Positions 42,805 to 51,233 of a stretch of 64,000 nt of DNA are shown here, in pieces. The stretch comes from Pontibacter kalidii (lineage in GTDB: Bacteria > Bacteroidota > Bacteroidia > Cytophagales > Hymenobacteraceae): contig NZ_CP111079.1 in the NCBI RefSeq assembly GCF_026278245.1, positions 932,501-996,500 of the forward strand, read 5' to 3'. The notes under the pieces are model-generated. The model searched no databases, had not been told where the DNA came from, and saw only the letters and a program-made list of their open reading frames with translations. Position numbers and translations under genes: made by a program. Each line of letters opens with the position of its first letter. Positions within the stretch are counted from its first letter, which is position 1.

Positions 42805-43146
42805 TTATAGCGCCTCTACCGAGAGAACCCTGATGGCGGGCATGATACGTGGCTGTGGCAGCATGCCGCAGCGGCGGTCTATGGGTTCGGGCAGCGTTTT
42901 ATACGTTAGGTGTACGCTACTGCTGTCTTGCGTTTTATACTTCTGCGGTATGGCCTCCTCGTTCTCTGGCAGGTACCGCTTGCCGGCTATTTCCACCTCG
43001 AAACCGCAGCCATCGGCGGCTATCTCACCGGTCCAGTAAAGGGTGGCGGTGGTGCTTTGGTTTAGCTGGGCCAACTCGGCCTGTCGCGTTGCCTGCTGGC
43101 AGGAAGCGATAAGAAAGAGAAAGGCAGGCAAGAGGATCGGTTTCAT
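42805..43146 (-). CDS. Small lipoprotein, paralogue of the next gene
   Basis: From the ATG at 43146 the protein has 113 residues. MKPILLPAFLFLIASCQQAT is a lipoprotein signal with lipobox IASC. The mature part has TLYWTGEIAADGCGFEVEIA and RYLPENEEAIPQKYK. The neighbour at 43164 has TLVWTGDYALDGCGYMLRIG and PLNEDAISSSYK in the same order, so they are tandem paralogues. The conserved Cys in DGCG and a later Cys (RRCG here) may form a disulfide. No function is known. The longer frame starting at 43221 overlaps the neighbour and is rejected. Confidence 0.7.
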   Translation of the reverse strand: MKPILLPAFLFLIASCQQATRQAELAQLNQSTTATLYWTGEIAADGCGFEVEIAGKRYLPENEEAIPQKYKTQDSSSVHLTYKTLPEPIDRRCGMLPQPRIMPAIRVLSVEAL

Positions 43147-43163
43147 AGGTATAGCCGTTGAGG

Positions 43164-43502
43164 TTAGCGTCTGCGTAATTCCACAATTTTGATAGTATTG
43201 ATCTCGGCACCAACCATACAAAATTTCTCCTTTTTGTGGTAGTTAATGATCCTGGCTTCCACCTCCGTTGGAGAACCTGCTTTGTACGAGCTGCTGATAG
43301 CATCCTCGTTGAGCGGCTTATGCTCCACTTCCCCTATACGCAGCATATAACCGCAGCCATCCAAGGCATAGTCGCCTGTCCAGACAAGGGTGGCGTCTAT
43401 AGTTTCTACTGTTGTAGAAGTGTCGTCCTCCTTGTTACAACCGGAGGAGAGGGAAACCATGCTTGCCAGCAGCAGAAGCAAGGGCAGAAGCTTTTGATTC
43501 AT
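43164..43502 (-). CDS. Small lipoprotein, paralogue of the previous gene
   Basis: From the ATG at 43502 the protein has 112 residues with signal MNQKLLPLLLLLASMVSLSS and lipobox Cys after SG. The body resembles the adjacent lipoprotein at 42805 over most of its length: ATLVWTGDYALDGCGYML, then HKPLNEDAISSSYKAG. A second Cys occurs in KKEKFCMVG. The start at 43550 would place 16 non-hydrophobic residues before the signal. It is followed after 17 bp by its paralogue. A duplicated two-gene set of envelope proteins of unknown role is the safest description. Confidence 0.7.
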   Translation of the reverse strand: MNQKLLPLLLLLASMVSLSSGCNKEDDTSTTVETIDATLVWTGDYALDGCGYMLRIGEVEHKPLNEDAISSSYKAGSPTEVEARIINYHKKEKFCMVGAEINTIKIVELRRR

Positions 43503-43584
43503 ACTCTGTCTCTTTCTAGCAAGAGTCTTATTTAGCCGGTAGGGTTGCAAGGGGGAGGCTGGATGTGCGTAAAAGCTTCGTTAA

Positions 43585-44241
43585 TTAATTCCTGGCAGCC
43601 GGAGGTGGCGTATACTTTACTTTCACGAGAGTTGGAGGAAAGCGTACTTTGCCTGTGATATCTTCATCGATAGTATGCAGAAATGTAGCGCTCTTAGTTG
43701 ATGAGGTATCCATGATGCGTTTCCCTTCCGTAAGACTGCCGGTGTAGTAATTCATTGCATTAAACAACTCTTTCAGTTCCTCCGGTAGCTTCCACCGATC
43801 AAAACCTATAGTATACACGTTCCCATCCTCCTTTACTACCAGAAAGAATAACTGTGGGCCAGAGTACATAGGCCCCATTTCATTTGGATTTTCCCAGTCA
43901 TGGTAGTAAAACTGATCTGCCTCCAGTGCAGCAATGTTGGCTAAACCTGTAGCAACGGTAGCCCTGGGAGCATATCCATATGGATGATGAAAGACAGAAT
44001 CATCGAAAAACCCCGTCCATGCTTCCATTTTGCCACTCTTTGGCTGCAGGGAAGTATAGCCGATTATTTTTGGTTTCGGGTCAGGTATATCGCCTTCTTT
44101 ATAAGTATACTCTTCAGGATAATAATACCTGAACTGCACCAGGTGCACCTCCTTAATGCCGTGGCTTTTGATCACCTCCTCCTGCGGCTGGCAACCGGCA
44201 AGTATAACTGCAGCTACAAGTATAAAATATAGCTGTTTCAT
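43585..44241 (-). CDS. Lipoprotein of unknown function
   Basis: A 218-residue protein with signal MKQLYFILVAAVILAGCQPQ and lipobox ILAGC. The mature part is rich in aromatic residues (VQFRYYYPEEYTYKEGD) and includes FDDSVFHHPYGYAPRATVAT. I do not recognise the family. Its ATG overlaps the stop of the NfeD-type protease gene by 4 bp (ATGA arrangement), so the two are translationally coupled. That suggests a membrane-quality role, but this is inference from position. The frame ends 82 bp before the lipoprotein pair. Confidence 0.6.
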   Translation of the reverse strand: MKQLYFILVAAVILAGCQPQEEVIKSHGIKEVHLVQFRYYYPEEYTYKEGDIPDPKPKIIGYTSLQPKSGKMEAWTGFFDDSVFHHPYGYAPRATVATGLANIAALEADQFYYHDWENPNEMGPMYSGPQLFFLVVKEDGNVYTIGFDRWKLPEELKELFNAMNYYTGSLTEGKRIMDTSSTKSATFLHTIDEDITGKVRFPPTLVKVKYTPPPAARN

Positions 44242-45617
44242 ACCTGGGGCTCGATCTTCTTCACCCGCAGGGCGAAGGTGCTGTGGTCAATCACCTGCAC
44301 CATGTCGCCTTTCTCAATAAAGCCGTCGCGTGCCTGGGCGTCGTAGAGGGTGTCGTCTATCATCACGCGGCCGGAGGGGGTCATGCGGGTATGGGCAATG
44401 CCGGTCTTACCGATCAGGTGCTCAGCGGTATTGGCCGAGCGGTAGCCTTCCTTGCTATGGAACGTGCTTTGCAGCACCACATGCTGCATGGAGCGACTGT
44501 TGAGCAAATGGTTCCAGGTCAGGCCGATCACCACGGCAGCCCCCACCATGCCGACCACCACCGCCATGATACTTTTCATCAGGTTCTCGGAAGGCACAAA
44601 GGTGAAGTCGAACATGTGGTTGTTCACCATCATCAGCACCAGCGAGACTACCGTGAGCGAGATGCCGCTGATTCCGGCTATGCCAAAGCCCGGGATCACG
44701 AGCACCTCCAGCAGGATCAGTATAATGCCGGCCACGAACATCAGGATCTCCCAGTTGGCGGCCAGGCCGTTGAGGTAGTAGGGTACTAGGTATAGAATGC
44801 CGGCCGCAACGGCAGCTATGAGCGGAAAGCCTACGCCCGGCGTCTGCAGCTCAAAGTATAAACCACCTACAATGATGAGTAAAAGTATGCCGCTGATAAA
44901 GGGGTTTAGGAAAAAGGAGATGATGCGGTCGGTGGTGCTAAGCTCGTAGCGGATCACCTCCGCATCCTGCAGGTTGAGCTGCTCCAGCACGCCGTCTATA
45001 GAAGTGGCTGTGCCATCACAAAAGCCATACTTTATGGCCTCTGACGTGGTGAGGCTGAGTACCTGGCCGGCCGAGAGGGTGCTGTCCACGCTGGCCTCTA
45101 CCATAGCCTCCGCCAAGTGCGGGTCACGGCCGTTGGCCTCCGCCGTAGAGCGCATGATGGAGCGCATGTAGCTCTGGTACTTGCCCGGAGCGGACTGCCC
45201 ATCGGCACCTACCACGGTGGCGGCCCCAATATTAGCGCCCGGGGCCATGTATATGCTGTCGCAGGCCAGGGAGATGAGGGCGCCTGCCGAGGCGGCATCC
45301 TTGTTGATGAACACATACACCGGCTTGGGGTACTCCAGGATGCGGGTCCGGATCTCGTCTGCATCGTTCAGGGCGCCTCCAAAGGTATCCAGCTCCAGCA
45401 GCACATGGTCTACCTCGCGGGCCGTGGCCTCCTGCAGTGCCAGTTCCACGTAGCGGTTGGTGCGCGGGTCAATCTCCGACTTCACCTCCATCAGCAGCAC
45501 CTTGGGTTTTCTCTGCGGGGCTGCACTGTCCTGCTGCGCAGCGGCAAGCAAGGGCAGCAGCAAGCAAAGCAGCAGAGTGTATAGGGGCAGGTGCCGGAGC
45601 TTTGGGCATATTTCCAT
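44238..45617 (-). CDS. NfeD family membrane-bound ClpP-class serine protease
   Basis: A 459-residue protein. After a signal segment (LYTLLLCLLLPLLAAAQQ) comes a ClpP-like domain (about 35-230): LELDTFGGALNDADEIRTRI, then NKDAASAGALISLACDSIYM with the Ser nucleophile in SAGA, and PGKYQSYMRSIMR with the candidate Lys base. Four or five membrane helices (about 240-360) follow, then a C-terminal NfeD OB-fold (IGKTGIAHTRMTPSGRVMID). The family cuts membrane proteins such as stomatin partners and supports membrane integrity. No stomatin gene is adjacent; the coupled downstream gene encodes a lipoprotein. Confidence 0.9.
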   Translation of the reverse strand: MEICPKLRHLPLYTLLLCLLLPLLAAAQQDSAAPQRKPKVLLMEVKSEIDPRTNRYVELALQEATAREVDHVLLELDTFGGALNDADEIRTRILEYPKPVYVFINKDAASAGALISLACDSIYMAPGANIGAATVVGADGQSAPGKYQSYMRSIMRSTAEANGRDPHLAEAMVEASVDSTLSAGQVLSLTTSEAIKYGFCDGTATSIDGVLEQLNLQDAEVIRYELSTTDRIISFFLNPFISGILLLIIVGGLYFELQTPGVGFPLIAAVAAGILYLVPYYLNGLAANWEILMFVAGIILILLEVLVIPGFGIAGISGISLTVVSLVLMMVNNHMFDFTFVPSENLMKSIMAVVVGMVGAAVVIGLTWNHLLNSRSMQHVVLQSTFHSKEGYRSANTAEHLIGKTGIAHTRMTPSGRVMIDDTLYDAQARDGFIEKGDMVQVIDHSTFALRVKKIEPQV

Positions 45618-45715
45618 AAATTTGCAGCAGTTTAAGAATCAGGTTGAGCAGATAATATACTAAAATACCTACGCATATCATACCACTACTTTTTACATAC
45701 GATTTTAAGGCGCCC

Positions 45716-46492
45716 GTGTGGCGCATCCGGCTCGATAGCAGCACCGGCTGCCTGGCCCTGGAGGTGCGCGACCCCGATCTGCTGCTGACGCGCTTCTATA
45801 CCCTGGATACCCATACGTGTACTTTAGCGGAACTGGAACTGCCGCAGGCGAAGGCCTGGTGGCAGGGGCTGGAGGACGCCGAGTATGGCCAGGTGTACCT
45901 ACACGGTTACGGCAACCGGCAACTGGGCCAGCACAAGGGCATTGCGGCCTTCAGCGAGGCGGGCCGTGGCAAAGTATGGGAGGCGGAGGAAATGGCCTTT
46001 TACGGCATCGCAGCATCCGGTGTGCTGGCCTACAACCCACAGCAGCCCGCGTTGCCGCTGCTCGCGCTGAACCCGCAAACAGGCAAGCCTACAGGCATAA
46101 CCTACAGCCAGCAGCAGGCGGCAGAGGAGGTGGCGCGCCATAGCCAGACCCGCCTCCACAATAGCCTGTACCCGGTGCTGTACCGCGAGGGAGAAGTATA
46201 CTTTGAGCAGGTGCAGGCTTTTTTGCAGGAGCAGTTGCAGGTGCGGCCTGTGCAGGCCCTGGAGTATGCCGAGACAGAAAACTGGCTGGTCGTGAGTTTT
46301 TATACCACCGGCGCTGAGGGTAAATTGCAGAACGAACTGGCTGTTTTCGACCTGGAGGGAAAATTGCACCAAAAGATGAAAATTGGAAGTGATTTAAATG
46401 GGTTTGGTTCAGATACTTTTTTTATCTTTAACCACAAATTATATTACATCCTGAATAAAGTCATTCTACAGGTTTTCCAACTTTTAGCCTAG
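45716..46492 (+). CDS. Conserved Bacteroidota protein (DUF4905-like), start uncertain
   Basis: The first usual start is the GTG at 45716, giving 258 residues. The frame is open upstream to 45656 and reads LLFTYDFKAPVWRIRLD across the GTG, without ATG, GTG or TTG. As the family (tentatively DUF4905) typically begins with a similar PVWR segment, the native start may be an unusual codon upstream or the N-terminus may be shortened. The body has YLHGYGNRQLGQHKGIAAFS and LLALNPQTGKPTGITYS. Function is unknown. It is divergent from the NfeD gene and only 5 bp before the LysM gene. Confidence 0.6.
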   Translation: MWRIRLDSSTGCLALEVRDPDLLLTRFYTLDTHTCTLAELELPQAKAWWQGLEDAEYGQVYLHGYGNRQLGQHKGIAAFSEAGRGKVWEAEEMAFYGIAASGVLAYNPQQPALPLLALNPQTGKPTGITYSQQQAAEEVARHSQTRLHNSLYPVLYREGEVYFEQVQAFLQEQLQVRPVQALEYAETENWLVVSFYTTGAEGKLQNELAVFDLEGKLHQKMKIGSDLNGFGSDTFFIFNHKLYYILNKVILQVFQLLA

Positions 46493-46497
46493 CCCTT

Positions 46498-47451
46498 ATG
46501 TTACGATCTCTTTTACTTTCTCTTGTAGCAGTGCCTGTACTCTCTTTTTCGGCTAATGCTCTGGACCTTACAGCCGTACGCGACTCGGTGGGTGTGGAGC
46601 GGAAAGGCGGAAAGCTCTTTGTGCAGCACAAAGTGGAGCCTAAGGAGACGCTTTATGCCCTCTCCAGAAAGTATGGCGTTCCGGTTCCCCAGATTGTGGA
46701 AGCCAATCCGGGGGTGCAAACAGCCATTAAAATAGGTGAAATCGTGTTGATCCCGCGAGGGTTTGTGTCGGTGGCGGCTACCGCCCCGAAAAGTACAGCG
46801 CCGGCAGCCAGCAACCGCACGTATACGGTGAACAGCATCGGCAATAAGCTGCACATCGTGGAGCCCAAGCAAACGCTTTACTCGGTATCGCGCATGTACA
46901 ACATTTCGGTAGAGAACCTACGGTTCTGGAACAAGCTGCCAGGTAACACCATCGAGATCGGGCAGGAACTGATTGTTGGGGTGGGGGAGCCGACGCCAAC
47001 CCAGAAACCGTTGTACGTACCGGAGCCCGACGATGAAATGACGAAAAGTGCGGACTCCAACGCCGTGGCCTCTGCCGGGCCGGCCAACCCAGCGCCCGTA
47101 AACGCCACGCCAGTTGTCGTTACCACGAAAGAAAGGGTAATAGAGGAGGAGCCGGAAGAGGAGGCCGCCGCCGGCATGAACAAAATGATCGAGTCAGGCA
47201 TGGCCGAGATGATCGACCCGAAAACAAATGATACGAATAAATACCTGGCGCTGCACAAGACGGCCCCTGTCGGCACCATCATGCAGGTGAAAAACGCTAT
47301 GAACGGACAAGTGGTGTACGTGCGCGTTATCGGAAAGCTGCCGGAGACGGGCGAGAACGAGCGTGTGGTGGTACGCCTGTCCAAAAAGGCTTACCAGAAA
47401 CTCGGCGCTGTAGACCCTCGCTTCAGAGTAGAGCTTTCCTACATGCCGTAA
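46498..47451 (+). CDS. LysM domain protein with C-terminal RlpA-like barrel
   Basis: A 317-residue exported protein. The signal is MLRSLLLSLVAVPVLSFSAN. Two LysM repeats follow: HKVEPKETLYALSRKYGVPV (about 44-63) and HIVEPKQTLYSVSRMYNISV (about 120-140), which bind peptidoglycan glycans. A low-complexity linker (EEEPEEEAAAG) leads to YLALHKTAPVGTIMQVKNAM, then YVRVIGKLPETGENERVVVR, matching the double-psi beta-barrel of RlpA-type septal proteins. It is expected to sit in the periplasm at the cell wall. It starts 5 bp after the DUF4905-like gene. A terminator follows at 47471. Confidence 0.85.
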   Translation: MLRSLLLSLVAVPVLSFSANALDLTAVRDSVGVERKGGKLFVQHKVEPKETLYALSRKYGVPVPQIVEANPGVQTAIKIGEIVLIPRGFVSVAATAPKSTAPAASNRTYTVNSIGNKLHIVEPKQTLYSVSRMYNISVENLRFWNKLPGNTIEIGQELIVGVGEPTPTQKPLYVPEPDDEMTKSADSNAVASAGPANPAPVNATPVVVTTKERVIEEEPEEEAAAGMNKMIESGMAEMIDPKTNDTNKYLALHKTAPVGTIMQVKNAMNGQVVYVRVIGKLPETGENERVVVRLSKKAYQKLGAVDPRFRVELSYMP

Positions 47452-47470
47452 GTTGGGCTTGTGAGGAATT

Positions 47471-47515
47471 GCAGAAGGGGGAGTTGGTTGAAGCCAGCTT
47501 CCCCTTCTGCTTTTT
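47471..47515 (+). terminator. Terminator after the LysM gene
   Basis: GCAGAAGGGG (47471-47480) pairs with CCCCTTCTGC (47501-47510), followed by T5. It starts 19 bp past the stop. Confidence 0.8.
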
Positions 47516-47619
47516 ATAAGCGGCTGCGATCAAGCTCTTGAAGCCTGTTGCTGAAGTGTAGAGGCATGTAGGGTTCTGTAGCTGAAATTTCGGATGTACA
47601 GGTGTTACAGCCAGCTTTA

Positions 47620-48165
47620 TTGAGCGAACAGGTCGCAACCTGTCCCTACAAGTATAAACCCACCCCTGAGCCCATCCAAGGAGGGGAATTACACCTCACC
47701 CCAGCCCTCTCCTAAGAACAGGAGAGGGAGTTTATACTACCATTATCCCTGTCATCTCGAGTACTCTTGAGGCGGGAGCCGAGGAGAGCCAGCGTAGCTG
47801 TGAGAGATCTATCCGGAATTCTAAAGAGATCTCTCCCACAGGTCGAGATGACAAATAGCAGCGGCTATCGAAATGATACCCAGTCCTTGGGTTGAGCGCC
47901 TTGTAGATTTACGGTTTCGCTTTAGCGAAATTGCGGAGACCGCAGGTCAAGCAAAGGAAATGTACACCGCGCGATGCCAAAGGACGAGCCCTCTCGGGCT
48001 GGAGAGTACCAAAGCCAGAAATGAAACAAGTTGGTTGTAAAGCCTTGGATGAACGGCAGCTAGCTAGGATAGCTTGTGTCAAGACACAGGAAGCAGCGGC
48101 TAAAGAAGAAAGGCACAAAGGGACGCTGGCACCAGAAGAGCCATCGAGCCACATCACATAATCAG
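47620..48165 (+). repeat. Composite intergenic repeat island B
   Basis: Holds, in order, a palindrome near 47628-47643 (CAGGT-CGCA-ACCTG), a CCCACCCCTGAGCCCATCCA unit, a CACCTCACCCCAGCCCTCTC unit, a unit bounded by GTCATCTCGA and TCGAGATGAC (about 47750-47852), and the structured element (47883-48000). A further 160 bp resemble islands A and C. ORFs in it are by-products. Confidence 0.8.
47883..48000 (+). ncRNA. Structured intergenic element, copy B (putative RNA or folded DNA)
   Basis: Stem GTCCTTGGG (47883-47891) with CCAAAGGAC (47977-47985), GCGC (47896-47899) with GCGC (47969-47972), TGTAGATTT (47902-47910) with AAATGTACA (47958-47966), hairpin TTTCGC-TTTA-GCGAAA (47915-47930), an extra hairpin TGCGG-AGA-CCGCA (47932-47944), and 3' hairpin AGCCC-TCTC-GGGCT (47987-48000). 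The third and fourth helices have quite different bases from copies A and C but pair at the same places. Confidence 0.5.
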
Positions 48166-48167
48166 CC

Positions 48168-48212
48168 AAAAAAGGAGAAGGCAGCCCTTGCTGAAGCCGC
48201 CTTCGCCTTTTT
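48168..48212. terminator. Terminator between island B and fabH
   Basis: AAAAAGGAGAAGGC-type arm at 48168-48182 pairs with GCCTTCGCCTTTTT at the right, with one bulge. It has A and T runs on both strands and probably ends the leftward fabH transcript. Confidence 0.7.
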
Positions 48213-48232
48213 ATTTATACTTTAAAGCAAGA

Positions 48233-49231
48233 TTACTTCGGATCATACGCCCACTTCAGGTAGATGGCACCCCAGGTAAAGCCGCCGCCGAAGGCTGCCA
48301 ACACGATATTATCGCCTTTCTTCAGCTGGTTCTCATACTCCCACAGGCAAAGCGGAATGGTGCCGCTGGTGGTGTTGCCATACTTGTGGATGTTGAGCAT
48401 CACTTTGTCGTTGCTCAGGCCCATGCGGTTGGCCGTGGCCTCGATGATGCGTTTGTTTGCCTGGTGTGGCACGAGCCAGGCCACGTCCTCACCCGACAGG
48501 TGGTTGCGCTCCATGATCTCTGCCGATACATCGGCCATGCCTTTCACCGCGAATTTAAACACCTGCTGGCCCTCCTGGAAGGCAAAGTGCTCCCGGTTCT
48601 GTACGGTCTCGAGCGTAGCCGGCCTGCGGCTGCCTCCGGCCTTCATGTAAAGGAACTGCGCGCCTGTTCCATCCGACTTCAGGATGGAATCTTGGATACC
48701 CAGCCCTTCCGTGTTAGGCTCCAGCATGACGGCACCGCCGCCATCCCCGAAAATAATGCAGGTGGTACGGTCGGTATAATCCACGATAGAGGACATTTTA
48801 TCGGCACCCACCACGATTACTTTCTTGTACTGGCCGGACTCTACAAACTTAGAGGCAGTGGCCAGCGCGAACAGGAAGCCGGAGCAGGCCGCCTGGATGT
48901 CGTAACCGAAAGCATTCACCGCGCCTACCTCAGCCGTGATCAGGTTGGCCGTGGCCGGGAAAACCATGTCCGGGGTGGTGGTGGCGCAGATCAGCAGGTC
49001 TACTTCCTCCGGTTTTGTATTCGTTTTCTTGAGCAGTTCTCTAACCGCCGGCACCGCTATGTGCGACGTACCCTTGTCTTCTCCCTTCAGGATGCGCCTT
49101 TCCTTGATACCTGTTCGTGAAGTAATCCACTCATCATTGGTCTCCACCATCGTCTCAAGCTCCTTGTTGGTGAGCACGTAATCTGGTACATAGCCACTTA
49201 CACCGGTAATGGCGGCAGTAATCTTACTCAT
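48233..49231 (-). CDS. fabH: 3-oxoacyl-ACP synthase III (KAS III)
   Basis: A 332-residue thiolase-fold enzyme. [20 protein letters not shown] carries the catalytic Cys. [20 protein letters not shown] supplies the His, and [20 protein letters not shown] the Asn of the triad. It condenses acetyl-CoA, or a branched starter in iso-fatty-acid producers such as Bacteroidota, with malonyl-ACP to start fatty acid synthesis. It follows plsX, rpmF and yceD on the same strand in the widespread lipid-ribosome cluster. A strong terminator between plsX and fabH (49286-49340) suggests that fabH also has its own transcript. Confidence 0.96.
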   Translation of the reverse strand: MSKITAAITGVSGYVPDYVLTNKELETMVETNDEWITSRTGIKERRILKGEDKGTSHIAVPAVRELLKKTNTKPEEVDLLICATTTPDMVFPATANLITAEVGAVNAFGYDIQAACSGFLFALATASKFVESGQYKKVIVVGADKMSSIVDYTDRTTCIIFGDGGGAVMLEPNTEGLGIQDSILKSDGTGAQFLYMKAGGSRRPATLETVQNREHFAFQEGQQVFKFAVKGMADVSAEIMERNHLSGEDVAWLVPHQANKRIIEATANRMGLSNDKVMLNIHKYGNTTSGTIPLCLWEYENQLKKGDNIVLAAFGGGFTWGAIYLKWAYDPK

Positions 49232-49285
49232 TTGCTAATTCTGTTAAGGTGATAAAGATTAAGAGGGGCAATTTAATAAAAAAAA

Positions 49286-49340
49286 CTTGGCATAGCCTGT
49301 CAGTTTCTTCAAAAAGAATCTTTTAACAGGTTATGCCAAG
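49286..49340 (-). terminator. Terminator between plsX and fabH
   Basis: CTTGGCATAGCCTGT (49286-49300) pairs with ACAGGTTATGCCAAG (49326-49340) with one wobble. Leftward transcription then meets eight T (the A run at 49278-49285). It would end or attenuate the yceD-rpmF-plsX transcript before fabH. Confidence 0.75.
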
Positions 49341-49374
49341 TATAAAGTGCGTTTGCGGACTTGCGCCAGCTATG

Positions 49375-50316
49375 TTACTCGCCGTAGTGCTTCTTAAAGC
49401 GTTCCCAAACCTTAGTAGAAGCCATTTTCTGGGCCTGCAGCACCATATGCTTCACCGCTGTAGGGGTAGAAACACCATGCCCGATCACTACGTTTCCGTT
49501 CACACCCAGGATAGGGCTGCCGCCTTCTGCCTCGTAGTTAAACTTGTCGAAGAAAGGATCGCTGATGCCTTTCTGGTTCAGGATTTCGTAGAGCGACTCA
49601 GCCATTTTCAGGAGGATGTTGCCTGTGTAGCCATCGCACACAATTACATCGGCCTTGTCGTTAAAGAGATCGCGGCCCTCGATGTTACCGATAAAGTTGA
49701 GGTTGGGGTTGGCCTTCAGGCGCTGGTAAGCCGCCTGTATAACCGTTGTGCCCTTGCCTTCTTCCTCCCCGAGGTTCATCAAACCTACCTTGGGGTTCGG
49801 GATCTCGAGCACATACTTGGCGTAGATATAGCCCAGCATACCGAACTGCTCCAGCACCTCGGGCTTACAGTCCGCATTGGCGCCTACATCTAGCATGATG
49901 CCGTACCCTCCGCTCACTTTTGGAACAAGGTTGGCGATCGGAGGCCTCAGGATTCCCTCAATTGCTTTTACGCTGAACATGGACCCTACCAGCATGGCTC
50001 CGGTATTGCCGGCGCTGCAGAAAGCATCCGCTTTCTGCATTTTAAGCAGGCCGTACCCTACGGATATGCTGGAGTCGGTTTTCTGTGTCAGGGCCTTGGT
50101 GGGGTGTTCTCCCATCTCAATTACCTGGCTGGCGTTTACAACGGCTATGTTGTTGCCTGTGTAACCATATTCCTTGAGCAGACTGTGGACCACATCCTCC
50201 TTGCCAACAAGCAAAAGGGTTGTGCCTTCGTCTATCTCCTGAGCAGCCAAAATAGCACCCTTCACAATTGCTTCGGGTGCAAAATCACCGCCCATGGCGT
50301 CTAAAGCGATTCTCAT
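49375..50316 (-). CDS. plsX: Phosphate acyltransferase PlsX
   Basis: A 313-residue enzyme starting MRIALDAMGGDFAPEAIVKG, the strong PlsX signature. SAGNTGAMLVGSMFSVKAIE and GYGIMLDVGANADCKPEVLE are the next conserved blocks, and FNDKADVIVCDGYTGNILLK the fourth. It turns acyl-ACP into acyl-phosphate for glycerol-phosphate acylation, the first step in phospholipid synthesis, at the inner membrane. It follows rpmF by 52 bp and precedes fabH. The order yceD-rpmF-plsX-fabH is conserved in many bacteria and supports coordinated membrane and ribosome supply. Confidence 0.97.
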   Translation of the reverse strand: MRIALDAMGGDFAPEAIVKGAILAAQEIDEGTTLLLVGKEDVVHSLLKEYGYTGNNIAVVNASQVIEMGEHPTKALTQKTDSSISVGYGLLKMQKADAFCSAGNTGAMLVGSMFSVKAIEGILRPPIANLVPKVSGGYGIMLDVGANADCKPEVLEQFGMLGYIYAKYVLEIPNPKVGLMNLGEEEGKGTTVIQAAYQRLKANPNLNFIGNIEGRDLFNDKADVIVCDGYTGNILLKMAESLYEILNQKGISDPFFDKFNYEAEGGSPILGVNGNVVIGHGVSTPTAVKHMVLQAQKMASTKVWERFKKHYGE

Positions 50317-50368
50317 CTAAAGGGGGTGTTAAAAATTATACAGTGCTAAAACTAAAGCAGACTAATGC

Positions 50369-50566
50369 TTACTGGGCGTTAGTTGTATAATTTTTGATAG
50401 CCAGTTTGCCTTTGTGGTACAGGTCGCCGTCTACCACGTAAGCATGGTGGAACAGGTGTGGCGTATCTGTAGTAGGGCAAATTGCAATGGCTTTTTCAGA
50501 GAGACCCTGATGTGTTCTTCTCTTATCTCTTCTGGTCTTCGAAATCTTACGTTTTGGATGTGCCAT
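50369..50566 (-). CDS. rpmF: 50S ribosomal protein L32
   Basis: A 65-residue basic protein starting MAHPKRKISKTRRDKRRTHQ, the hallmark of L32. ICPTTDTPHLFHHAYVVDGD follows with one Cys only, so it belongs to the zinc-free form. It sits on the large subunit near the peptidyl transferase region. It lies 50 bp after yceD and 52 bp before plsX. Confidence 0.97.
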   Translation of the reverse strand: MAHPKRKISKTRRDKRRTHQGLSEKAIAICPTTDTPHLFHHAYVVDGDLYHKGKLAIKNYTTNAQ

Positions 50567-50616
50567 TTTTAGTTAATGATTTACTTGCGTTTATACTTTA
50601 TACTTCTGAAATTCTT

Positions 50617-51192
50617 TTAGTTAAGGTTCCGAAGGGCGTCCCAGCGTGGGTCCGTGTCATCCTCGTCGTCCTCATCCTCGTCTGTGTCTGAATCGGCGCG
50701 GGAGCTATAGATCAGGATATCCCGATCGTCTTCTTCCTCATCCGCTTCTTCCTCCACAAAGCGTGGGTGCAGCTTCTTCATCGGCAGCGCCAGCCCGATA
50801 TAATCGTACAGGTGCTGGGCAATGTTGATCGTCTGCGTGTTCGGCGTTATCTGCCACAGGTCATCAGCCAGCTCCGTGTTCTCGTCACCATACTTGATGC
50901 GGAACGTGGCCTGGATATCCAGCGGATGATCAAACTCCTCCAGGCTTCTGTCGCAGATCAGGCGCACGTGGCCTGTAATGTCGAAGTGGAAGGTAAGCAG
51001 CGACTCTGTCTTATCCAGCTCCACATCGGCCGTCAGGTTGCCGCCAAGTATGATCTCCTTCCCGAACTCCTCAAAAAAGTCGTCGTTCAGCTGAAACTCA
51101 TACTTATGCTTCCTGTTACTAAGCTTGGCAATGCCGATTTCGTAATCTCTTAGCTTCTTCACACCAATCGACTCTTTATTGCAAGGTTGCAA
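50617..51192 (-). CDS. yceD: YceD family (DUF177) protein
   Basis: A 191-residue protein. The family core is QLNDDFFEEFGKEIILGGNL, then TADVELDKTESLLTFHFDIT and HVRLICDRSLEEFDHPLDIQ. The C-terminal tail is highly acidic (SDTDEDEDDEDDTDPRWDAL), as usual. The first ATG is at 51192; a GTG at 51162 (VKKLRDYEI) would fit the family start better, so the exact N-terminus is open. YceD proteins are needed for 23S rRNA and L32 related steps in plants and some bacteria. It is first in the yceD-rpmF-plsX-fabH group. Confidence 0.9.
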   Translation of the reverse strand: MQPCNKESIGVKKLRDYEIGIAKLSNRKHKYEFQLNDDFFEEFGKEIILGGNLTADVELDKTESLLTFHFDITGHVRLICDRSLEEFDHPLDIQATFRIKYGDENTELADDLWQITPNTQTINIAQHLYDYIGLALPMKKLHPRFVEEEADEEEDDRDILIYSSRADSDTDEDEDDEDDTDPRWDALRNLN

Positions 51193-51233
51193 AATTAGAA
51201 TATAATTCTGATAAATAAAATACCCCGCACTAA

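Noticed and set aside
47909..48169. Frames on both strands in island B
   Set aside because: They cover repeat modules that recur in the other islands without a shared open frame.
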